Source: Sphingobacteriaceae bacterium
Lineage (GTDB): Bacteria > Bacteroidota > Bacteroidia > Sphingobacteriales > Sphingobacteriaceae
Reading direction: 5' to 3'
DNA: 5,008 nt
Assembly: GCA_021740025.1 (NCBI GenBank)
Contig: JAIPAN010000109.1
Coordinates: 1-5,008 of the forward strand
This document shows positions 1 through 5,008 of this stretch, one piece after another. Under the pieces are notes generated by a model. The model had not been told where the DNA came from and searched no databases. It was given only the letters and a program-made list of their open reading frames with translations. Positions within the stretch are counted from its first letter, which is position 1; each line of letters begins with the position of its first letter. Position numbers and translations under genes: made by a program.

Positions 1-681
1 GGGTAGATTGTAACTAAGTTTGGTATACCCAATTGCAGCAGCTATATCAAATGGTAGTACTTTATCTGTTTTTTTGCCAGCCAACATACGTAAAATGTTC
101 ATTTTTAATCCAGCTCCAGTCATACCAACCGAACCTGCTTTGTCTCCAAGTTTAATGGTTGGCATCGTACGTAAGGTAAGTTCTAGCCCTTTAATAAGTC
201 CAATGCTAGCTTGTAATTGCGGTGCCGGCACAAAAGGTAGTTTGGCACCTTGGGGCATTACAAATGTTCCTACCACATTGCCGCCACTCTTTAAATTCAT
301 AGAGGGTCCAGGAGCTTTAGTACCACCAATAGTAGGGCTTAGTACAAGTGCCGGATTGGTAGGTTCTAAATTGCTAGATAAGCCCAATTTGCTAACGTCA
401 AATGTTTTATCCTTTTCCGGAATCATTGCTCCTGTTAGGCCAAAGCGTAATTCAAAACGACCGAGTTTTTTACTTGCCGCAGTATTGTTCCAACCCGAAT
501 TGAGGCCGGTACCCATTCCTTTAAAGAAAGGATTCATGTATGCTTGAATGAGTTTCTGAGCATCAGATTGGCTCGATTTAAATAATCCTTCAATGTCAGA
601 CTGTGCAAAACCTTGTACGCAAAGCGCTGAAAATAACATCGTTAATACAATGCCTTTTTTAGAAAATAGGGTTGTTTTCAT
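1..681 (-). CDS. DUF6588-like secreted protein, C-terminus cut off by the window edge
   Basis: Reading the minus strand from the ATG at 681 gives 227 codons with no stop, so the gene continues past the left edge. The first 26 residues form a signal peptide: MKTTLFSKK, a hydrophobic stretch (about 11-21), then QGFA before Gln27, so export across the inner membrane is likely. The mature part begins with DAQKLIQAYMNPFFKGMGTG (40-59) and NSGWNNTAASKKLGRFELRF (61-80). It later has LELTLRTMPTIKLGD (166-180), GAGLKMNILRML (189-200) and LPFDIAAAIGYTKLSYN (209-225). This order of a YxxPF/GxGLNxGW block, a short strand-like segment and a GxGLKxNIL...LPFD...GYTK block is what I recall of Bacteroidota DUF6588 proteins, which look like outer-membrane or surface beta-rich proteins; no function is established that I know of. 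The family name is from memory. The coding call itself is strong: a long open frame with a good signal peptide, whereas the opposite-strand frame at 20-547 resembles nothing. No clear promoter is seen upstream. Confidence 0.8.
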   Translation of the reverse strand, partial: MKTTLFSKKGIVLTMLFSALCVQGFAQSDIEGLFKSSQSDAQKLIQAYMNPFFKGMGTGLNSGWNNTAASKKLGRFELRFGLTGAMIPEKDKTFDVSKLGLSSNLEPTNPALVLSPTIGGTKAPGPSMNLKSGGNVVGTFVMPQGAKLPFVPAPQLQASIGLIKGLELTLRTMPTIKLGDKAGSVGMTGAGLKMNILRMLAGKKTDKVLPFDIAAAIGYTKLSYNLP

Positions 682-765
682 AATTGAATGGGTTTGGTGT
701 GTATTTAAATTTACAATTTTTGGGCTATAACGTAATTCATTTAAAATTATTCTTTCTGCCCTTCA

Positions 766-773
766 TAAATTTG
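766..773 (+). promoter_or_regulatory. Candidate Bacteroidota -7 promoter element for rluD
   Basis: The sequence TAAATTTG is an exact match to the Bacteroidota housekeeping sigma -7 consensus TAnnTTTG. It lies 61 bp before the rluD ATG, in an intergenic region and in the right orientation. The partner -33 element (TTG/TTTG) is not clear: the best candidate at a suitable distance is TTTA at 740-743, 22 bp upstream. An 8-base motif with two free positions in AT-rich DNA arises easily by chance, so this is a candidate only. Confidence 0.4.
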
Positions 774-823
774 TTTATACAACTATTATGCCAATCTTTT
801 TCGTTCCCAATCAGAAATAGCCT

Positions 824-831
824 TATTTTTG
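824..831 (+). promoter_or_regulatory. Second candidate -7 element abutting the rluD start
   Basis: TATTTTTG also matches TAnnTTTG exactly and ends three bases before the ATG at 835. If used, transcription would begin at or next to the start codon and give a leaderless or nearly leaderless message. No good -33 element is present (only TTCG, 20 bp upstream, at 800-803). The T-run makes a chance match quite possible. It also overlaps the alternative TTG start at 829. Confidence 0.2.
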
Positions 832-834
832 GAC

Positions 835-1872
835 ATGGATGATTTGCTTGATGCAGTAGAACAAGACGAACAAGATTTGTACGAACACCTCCGATTGGTG
901 GTAGATAAAGGCCAATCTTTGTTGCGTATTGACAAATTCTTGATGCATCGCATCGAAAATGCCACTAGAAACCGCATACAAAATGCCATTGAAGCGGGTA
1001 ACGTTCTGGTAAACGATAAGGCAATTAAATCAAGCTATAAAGTAAAGCCATTCGATGTTATTTCGGTGGTTTTGCCACATCCGCCTCGAGATACAGAGGT
1101 GTACCCGGAAGATATTCCATTAGATATTGTATACGAAGACGACGATGTAATTTTAGTAAACAAAGCAGCTGGCATGGTGGTACATCCAGGCTTTAACAAT
1201 TATACCGGAACCTTAGTTAATGCCTTGGCTTTTCATATTCAGCAATTGCCGCAATTGCCCGGTAATGAGGGTAGGCCGGGCTTGGTACACCGTATAGATA
1301 AAGATACTTCAGGATTATTGCTTATTAGTAAAAATGAGGCCTCTTTAACTCAGTTGGCTCGTCAGTTTTTTGATCATAGTATTACCCGAAAATACATTGC
1401 CTTGGTTTGGGGCGATATTGCAGAAGATGGTACCGTTACCGGGTACATTGGCCGCAGTATAAAAGACAGAAGGGTGATGGATATTTATGCCGATGAAACA
1501 AAGGGCAAATGGTCGGTAACACATTATAAGGTATTGGAGCGTTTTGGTTACGTTACGCTTATAGAGTGCCAATTAGAAACAGGACGTACGCATCAAATTA
1601 GGGCACATATGCAACACACTGGTCACCCACTGTTTAGCGATTCAAGCTATGGGGGCGATCGAATTTTAAAGGGTACGGTGAATGCAAAATACAAGCAGTT
1701 TGTGCAAAACTGTTTCGAGATTATTCCTCGGCAGTCATTACACGCCAAAAGCTTGGGTTTTATTCATCCGGGTACCAAAGAGTTTATTCATTTTGAAACG
1801 GAATTGCCTGCAGACTTTATTGCGGTTTTAGCGAAGTGGAGGCATTATACTCACTATAATCAAACTGTATAA
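835..1872 (+). CDS. rluD: RluD-type 23S rRNA pseudouridine synthase
   Basis: A cytoplasmic RluA/RluD-family enzyme that isomerises uridine to pseudouridine in RNA; RluD itself acts on helix 69 of 23S rRNA (U1911, U1915, U1917 in E. coli). The 345-residue protein has a short acidic N-terminal extension (1-28), an S4 RNA-binding domain (about 30-90, beginning LRIDKFL), and the catalytic domain (about 95-330). Visible family motifs are NKAAGMVVHPG (109-119), the active-site HRIDKDTSG (152-160, catalytic Asp155), GRTHQIRAHM (250-259) and RQSLHA (299-304). The VVHPG block, single S4 domain and RQ-LHA motif match RluD better than RluA or RluC, but exact target sites are inferred. I chose the ATG at 835; an in-frame TTG at 829 would add only two residues and is less likely. 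No Shine-Dalgarno sequence is seen, which is usual in this phylum. The next gene starts 9 bp after the stop and is probably co-transcribed. Confidence 0.93.
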   Translation: MDDLLDAVEQDEQDLYEHLRLVVDKGQSLLRIDKFLMHRIENATRNRIQNAIEAGNVLVNDKAIKSSYKVKPFDVISVVLPHPPRDTEVYPEDIPLDIVYEDDDVILVNKAAGMVVHPGFNNYTGTLVNALAFHIQQLPQLPGNEGRPGLVHRIDKDTSGLLLISKNEASLTQLARQFFDHSITRKYIALVWGDIAEDGTVTGYIGRSIKDRRVMDIYADETKGKWSVTHYKVLERFGYVTLIECQLETGRTHQIRAHMQHTGHPLFSDSSYGGDRILKGTVNAKYKQFVQNCFEIIPRQSLHAKSLGFIHPGTKEFIHFETELPADFIAVLAKWRHYTHYNQTV

Positions 1873-1881
1873 TTAACTAGC

Positions 1882-2721
1882 ATGAGTACGCAGTTTATCT
1901 ATCTAAATAATGAGTTGGTGCCAAGCACACATCCCATATTTGCGGCTACACATCGTGCATGGCGATATGGAGATAGTTTGTTTGAATCAATGCGTATGGT
2001 AAATGGTGTACTGAAGTTTGCAGAGTTGCATGCCGATAGGGTACGAAGGGGTATGAAAATACTTAAAATGGAGGGTTTTACGCAAGTTGACGCTGCTTTT
2101 TTACAAGATAAAGTACAAGATTTGGCTCGAAGAAATAAGCTGGGTCCGAATGTTCGTGCTCGATTAACCGCATACCGAGATGGCCAAGGTTTGTATGCTC
2201 CAGAAACCAACCAAATGGGTTGGGTTTTAGAAGTAGCAAATAGCGATACGCCAAACTATGAACTGAATGCGAAAGGTTTGTTGCTGGAAGTGTTTTCGGA
2301 AGTAACAAAGCCAACGGGAGTATTATCTGCTATTAAATCGGGCAATGCCTTGGTATATGTGTTGGCAGGTATTTATAAGAGCCAACACCGCTTAGATGAG
2401 GTATTTATTCTCAATCAAGCAGGATTTTTGTGTGAAGCCAATAGCAGTAATGTTTTTGTAGTGTACGATAAAAAAATATATACGCCTTCTTTGCAAGAAG
2501 GCTGTATAGCAGGGGTAATGCGCCAAGTAGTAATTGGATTGGCAAAAAAACATGGCTTCGAAATGGTGGAAGCACAACTCAATCCGGCTATTTTAGCGCA
2601 AGCAGATGAGGTGTTTTTAACCAATGCCAGCAAAGGTATTCAGTGGGTATTAGGTTACGATAACAAGCGTTATTTCAACAGCGTTTCTAAATTTTTAAGC
2701 GAAGAGTTGGCTAAATTATAA
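1882..2721 (+). CDS. PLP-dependent class IV aminotransferase / aminodeoxychorismate lyase-like
   Basis: A 279-residue fold-type IV PLP enzyme, the family of branched-chain aminotransferase (IlvE), D-amino acid aminotransferase and 4-amino-4-deoxychorismate lyase (PabC). Visible features are RYGDSLFESMR (28-38), HADR (50-53) with the arginine expected to hold the PLP phosphate, the Schiff-base lysine Lys152 in SAIKSGN, Glu185 in LCEANSSN expected to contact the pyridine nitrogen, the GCIAGVMR block (207-214), and DEVFLTNASKG (242-252), the second phosphate-binding loop. The length suits PabC or D-amino acid aminotransferase better than the longer IlvE forms. The TNA loop and AGVMRQ segment resemble PabC more than IlvE, which has TGTA there. 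Substrate therefore remains open; a PabC role in making p-aminobenzoate for folate is my leaning, not a firm call. It follows rluD closely and ends inside the last codons of the convergent fmt gene. Confidence 0.9.
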   Translation: MSTQFIYLNNELVPSTHPIFAATHRAWRYGDSLFESMRMVNGVLKFAELHADRVRRGMKILKMEGFTQVDAAFLQDKVQDLARRNKLGPNVRARLTAYRDGQGLYAPETNQMGWVLEVANSDTPNYELNAKGLLLEVFSEVTKPTGVLSAIKSGNALVYVLAGIYKSQHRLDEVFILNQAGFLCEANSSNVFVVYDKKIYTPSLQEGCIAGVMRQVVIGLAKKHGFEMVEAQLNPAILAQADEVFLTNASKGIQWVLGYDNKRYFNSVSKFLSEELAKL

Positions 2722-3633
2722 GCGAATACCCCTAAGAAATTCGTCTATTCCCATTTTTTTCTTCCCTTCCAACTGCACTTCTTTCAACGATAGATACCCG
2801 TCTGTTGCAGCAAATTTTAGGTAGCTTTTGTGGTCGGTGCTGAAAGTTCCGGCAGGAATTTCGGGCTTGCCCAGTTCTATCTCTGCACTAAATATTTTAA
2901 GCGTTTTATCACCCAAAACCGTATAGGCAGTAGGGTATGGGCTTAGTCCTCGAATCTGGTTGTGAATCTGTTCCGAAGTATTATACCAATCTATTTCGCA
3001 ATCGGTTTTAAATAATTTTGGTGCGTGTTTGGTATTGGCATTTAGCTGTTGTGGGCTAGCGCTAAGCGTGCCATTGGCTAATTCTTGGAGTGTTTTAACC
3101 AAGAGTTGGGCACCTACTACTTTCATGCGATCGTGTAGTTCGCCGGCCGTTTCGTTCGGGCCAATGGACATTTTTTCTTGCAAGAGAATATCGCCCGTAT
3201 CTATTTCATGTTGTAGCTTAAAGGTGCTTACGCCAGTCTCTTTTTCTCCATTTAAAATGGCCCAATTAATAGGGGCTGCCCCCCTGTAATTAGGGAGTAA
3301 AGAACCGTGTACATTTAACGTTCCTTGCGGAGGCAGGTTCCATACCGTTTCGGGTAGCATACGGAAAGCAACTATCACTTGTAAATCGGGTTTTAGTGCG
3401 CTTAATTGGGCAATAAATTCGGGATCTTTTAATTTTAATGGTTGCAATATGGGCAAACCTTGCTCTTGGGCATATTGTTTTACTGCCGATTCGCTCAGTT
3501 TTTGACCCCTTCCGGCAGGTTTATCGGGTGCGGTAACTACACCTACTACGTTGTGGCCTGCTTGCAGCAATCCCCTTAGCGATTCTACAGCAAAATCGGG
3601 CGTACCAATAAAAACAATTCTCCAGCTACTCAT
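2716..3633 (-). CDS. fmt: Methionyl-tRNA formyltransferase
   Basis: Fmt transfers a formyl group from 10-formyltetrahydrofolate to the amino group of methionine on initiator tRNA, in the cytoplasm, before translation starts. The 305-residue protein is close to the usual 310-315. The N-terminal formyltransferase domain (about 1-185) opens with RIVFIGTPDFA (5-15), then the tRNA-contacting loop KPAGRGQK (38-45), then LNVHGSLLPNYRGAAPI (106-122) with catalytic Asn107 and His109, and IDTGD (144-148) with catalytic Asp145. The C-terminal OB-like domain (about 205-305) contains INWAI-type family spacing and RGLSPYPTAYT (228-238). The Asn at 116 sits where E. coli has Arg in SLLPRWRG. The ATG at 3633 is set by alignment of the N-terminus and by the one-base overlap with the upstream namZ stop, which suggests translational coupling. 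The def gene, a common partner of fmt, is not next to it here. The stop lies in a TTATAA shared with the convergent aminotransferase gene. Confidence 0.97.
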   Translation of the reverse strand: MSSWRIVFIGTPDFAVESLRGLLQAGHNVVGVVTAPDKPAGRGQKLSESAVKQYAQEQGLPILQPLKLKDPEFIAQLSALKPDLQVIVAFRMLPETVWNLPPQGTLNVHGSLLPNYRGAAPINWAILNGEKETGVSTFKLQHEIDTGDILLQEKMSIGPNETAGELHDRMKVVGAQLLVKTLQELANGTLSASPQQLNANTKHAPKLFKTDCEIDWYNTSEQIHNQIRGLSPYPTAYTVLGDKTLKIFSAEIELGKPEIPAGTFSTDHKSYLKFAATDGYLSLKEVQLEGKKKMGIDEFLRGIRL

Positions 3634-3635
3634 CA
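3631..3635 (-). promoter_or_regulatory. TGATG stop-start overlap coupling namZ to fmt
   Basis: On the minus strand the TGA stop of namZ and the ATG start of fmt share one base. Such overlaps usually mean that the ribosome finishing the first gene re-initiates on the second. The bases just upstream (ACCCC) hold no Shine-Dalgarno sequence, so fmt translation from this message probably relies on coupling or on AT-rich unstructured leader contacts. Seen directly; the coupling is inferred. Confidence 0.6.
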
Positions 3636-4814
3636 GGGGTATATCAAATATTTTTTTCGAATCAATTTAAAACGGCTTAGTGCGGGTTCCCAACTTTTGC
3701 GAATGGCCCGTGCACTTTTGCCGTGTATAATTTGTTGTTTTAAACTAGCCGTGCCAGCTAATTTGTCAAAATTACCCATTTGCGGATAGTTTTTAGTGTC
3801 AAAAAATGCTTTTTTATTTGGATAGGCCTTGTAAAAAGTAAGTAAGCAATCTAAATTAAGCTGTTCACCAATTTGCTGGGTGCTTAAATCTACTCCATAG
3901 CAATTTTGGCCTAGGTGAATGGGTTTTTCGCTCATGCCTGGAATAGATTGCGGGGTAAAGGCATACGAAAATTTACCTACCAAAGCAGGAGCGCCCAATA
4001 TTTGAAACGGAGTATACGTGCCTCTACCTTGGCTAATGATGGTTCCTTCGAACAAACATAAGCTAGGATACAGTAAAATGGCTTGTTGTGTATTCAGGTT
4101 GGGCGATGGTTTAATGGGTAAGGTGTAGCGATCTACATGAGCATAGTTTGCTACCGGAATTACGTTTAAATTGCACTGAATACCATCTTTCAACCATTTC
4201 TCGCCATTAATCATTTGTGCGTATTCGCCAATAGTCATGCCATACACAATGGGTACCGGGTGCATGCCTATAAAAGATTTAAAGGCTGGTTCGAGTACAG
4301 GGCCATCTACATAAAAGCCATTTGGATTGGGTCGGTCTAATACTAAAAGGGGAATATTGTTTTCGGCACATGCCTCCATCACGTAGTGGAGCGTAGAAAT
4401 GTAGGTGTAAAAACGTGCGCCTACATCCTGAATATCGAAAACAACTACGTCTAAACCCTTTAAATCGTCGGTACTAGGTTTTAGATGTTTGCCGTATAAG
4501 GAGATAACAGGTATTCCTGTTTTTTCGTCGATATTGTTGGCAATGCTTGCCCCATTGCTACTTTCTCCTCTAAATCCGTGTTCGGGCGCAAAAATTTTAC
4601 TTGGCGAAAAACCGGCAGCCACCAGGCTGTCGATACTCAGTTTTTGCCCAATGGTAGAGGTAATGTTTACCACTAAGCCAATTTTTTTGTTTTTTAATAC
4701 TGGGAAATACGCTGCTGTTTGGTTGGCCCCCGGGCTTATGCTGGCTACTTGCGCTTCTGCGGCAAAATAAGTGTTTTGTAGGAGTAAAAAAGCTATGGCA
4801 AGTTGTTTTATCAT
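3633..4814 (-). CDS. namZ: DUF1343/NamZ-type exo-beta-N-acetylmuramidase, secreted
   Basis: DUF1343 (glycoside hydrolase family 171) proteins such as B. subtilis NamZ (YbbC) remove N-acetylmuramic acid from the non-reducing end of peptidoglycan fragments, supporting cell-wall turnover and recycling. This 393-residue protein has a signal peptide with a hydrophobic core (about 5-12) and an AEA-Gln22 cleavage site, so it probably acts in the periplasm. The conserved blocks are all present: KIGLVVN (44-50), FAPEHGFRG (75-83) with Glu78 as the likely catalytic acid, DIQDVGARFYTY (127-138), VLDRPNPNG (158-166), KPSPNLN (235-241), YPSLCLFEGT (249-258) and SQGRGT (261-266). The end has the expected SWEPALSRFKLIRKKYL (374-390). 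I chose the ATG at 4814 because it places the signal peptide at the true N-terminus; an in-frame TTG at 4865 would bury it behind 17 polar residues. It is the first gene of a two-gene unit with fmt. The enzymatic role is inferred from the family. Confidence 0.9.
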   Translation of the reverse strand: MIKQLAIAFLLLQNTYFAAEAQVASISPGANQTAAYFPVLKNKKIGLVVNITSTIGQKLSIDSLVAAGFSPSKIFAPEHGFRGESSNGASIANNIDEKTGIPVISLYGKHLKPSTDDLKGLDVVVFDIQDVGARFYTYISTLHYVMEACAENNIPLLVLDRPNPNGFYVDGPVLEPAFKSFIGMHPVPIVYGMTIGEYAQMINGEKWLKDGIQCNLNVIPVANYAHVDRYTLPIKPSPNLNTQQAILLYPSLCLFEGTIISQGRGTYTPFQILGAPALVGKFSYAFTPQSIPGMSEKPIHLGQNCYGVDLSTQQIGEQLNLDCLLTFYKAYPNKKAFFDTKNYPQMGNFDKLAGTASLKQQIIHGKSARAIRKSWEPALSRFKLIRKKYLIYP

Positions 4815-4846
4815 TTTGTCTGTAAAGGTCTTATCAGAAAAATTTG
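4815..4846 (+). promoter_or_regulatory. Candidate promoter for the permease gene
   Basis: TTTG at 4815-4818 is followed after 20 bp by AAAATTTG at 4839-4846. This fits the Bacteroidota arrangement of a -33 TTTG, a spacer of about 17-23 bp and a -7 TAnnTTTG, with one mismatch (A for the first T). It would place the transcript start near 4850-4853 and a leader of roughly 27-30 bases before the TTG at 4880. It lies in the spacer between the two divergent genes and overlaps the 5' leader of namZ. One mismatch in AT-rich DNA keeps confidence modest. Confidence 0.35.
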
Positions 4847-4879
4847 CACCTTTGCTAAGGTACAAAAAATAGTATTTCC

Positions 4880-5008
4880 TTGAATTTTAGCTTTTATTTA
4901 GCCCAGCGTCTTATCCTAAAATCTAAACGAACCTTTTCGAAGCTAATCGTGCGGATGTCGGTATTGGCTATTGCGCTTGGTGTAGCGGTTATGATACTTT
5001 CCATGGCC
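4880..5008 (+). CDS. LolE/FtsX-like ABC transporter permease, N-terminal fragment
   Basis: The last 129 bases encode 43 residues of an open frame that leaves the window. It begins (M)NFSFYLAQRLILKS, then KRTFSKLIVRMSVLAIALGV and AVMILSMA. This is the typical opening of the Bacteroidota FtsX/LolE-like (MacB-type) permease: a short cytoplasmic N-terminus of the form MNxxFxxAxR, a basic Ser-Lys-rich patch ending in FSK, then the first membrane helix (about 26-43). In LolCDE such proteins move lipoproteins from the inner to the outer membrane, powered by a separate ATPase; which substrate this one handles cannot be told from 43 residues. No ATG fits: the frame is closed by TAA at 4856-4858, and the only sensible start is TTG at 4880, which matches the family N-terminus exactly. 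It is transcribed away from namZ, with 65 bp between the start codons. Confidence 0.8.
   Translation, partial: MNFSFYLAQRLILKSKRTFSKLIVRMSVLAIALGVAVMILSMA

Larger units (their letters stand above)
682..834. other. AT-rich divergent spacer between the DUF6588-like gene and rluD
   Basis: This 153-bp stretch separates two divergently transcribed genes and must hold both promoters. It is strongly AT-rich and has no open frame of note on either strand. On the plus strand it contains two exact TAnnTTTG matches (766-773 and 824-831), listed separately. On the minus strand only near matches are seen (TAAATTTA and TAATTTTA, lacking the final G). I see no tRNA, riboswitch-like structure or strong hairpin; the only dyad is a 5-bp ATAAA/TTTAT pair at 765-778 around the first promoter match. 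Confidence 0.7.

Noticed and set aside
20..547. Long plus-strand open frame of 175 codons
   Set aside because: It lies antisense to the secreted DUF6588-like gene, whose signal peptide and conserved blocks are convincing; the plus-strand translation is proline- and serine-rich with no recognisable motif.
1899..2633. Several minus-strand open frames antisense to the aminotransferase
   Set aside because: They overlap each other and a fully conserved plus-strand enzyme; the translations have no motifs and are explained by codon bias of the real gene.
2722..2760. Possible terminator after the aminotransferase gene (CGAAT/ATTCG dyad at 2723-2727 and 2739-2743, T-run at 2754-2760)
   Set aside because: The stem is only five base pairs with an 11-base loop, and the T-run begins ten bases after the stem, so it does not look like a proper intrinsic terminator; the bases are also coding sequence of fmt.
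3029..3289. Plus-strand open frame inside fmt
   Set aside because: It is a shadow of the conserved fmt catalytic domain, with no family resemblance and no plausible start context.
4815..4865. Upstream extension of namZ to a TTG at 4865
   Set aside because: It would add 17 mostly polar residues in front of a clear signal peptide. The ATG at 4814 gives the expected N-terminus.
1..5008. Mobile element, CRISPR array, toxin-antitoxin, defence or phage genes
   Set aside because: No direct-repeat array, terminal inverted repeats, transposase or integrase motifs, or small paired genes were seen; nearly all bases are accounted for by housekeeping genes with uniform composition.

Overview
The window looks like an ordinary stretch of a Bacteroidota chromosome, probably from the Chitinophagales/Sphingobacteriales/Saprospiria side of the phylum, though I cannot place it more closely. 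The reasons are moderate-to-low GC, intergenic AT-rich matches to the Bacteroidota promoter -7 element TAnnTTTG, an almost complete lack of Shine-Dalgarno sequences before the genes, a DUF6588-type secreted protein, and a LolE/FtsX-like permease with the N-terminus typical of that phylum. No transposase, integrase, CRISPR array, tRNA or rRNA gene, or phage gene is visible.

Layout from left to right. A minus-strand gene for a secreted DUF6588-like protein starts at 681 and runs off the left edge. A 153-bp AT-rich divergent spacer follows. A plus-strand pair comes next: a RluD-type 23S rRNA pseudouridine synthase (835-1872) and, 9 bp further on, a PLP-dependent class IV aminotransferase (1882-2721). 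This pair meets a minus-strand pair tail to tail: fmt, methionyl-tRNA formyltransferase (2716-3633), which lies downstream of a DUF1343/NamZ-type exo-N-acetylmuramidase (3633-4814). The two minus-strand genes overlap by one base (TGATG). A short divergent spacer then leads to the first 43 codons of a plus-strand LolE/FtsX-like ABC transporter permease, which appears to start with TTG at 4880 and runs off the right edge.

Functionally these are housekeeping genes: rRNA modification and initiator-tRNA formylation (translation), muropeptide breakdown or recycling (NamZ), envelope transport (the permease), an amino-acid or folate-type aminotransferase, and a cell-surface or secreted protein of unknown role. 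The packing is tight. One pair of genes shares a single base, and the two convergent genes share a palindromic TTATAA that encodes Leu-stop on both strands. I looked for an undescribed system and do not see one; the points worth checking concern gene starts, coupling and the convergent 3' ends.
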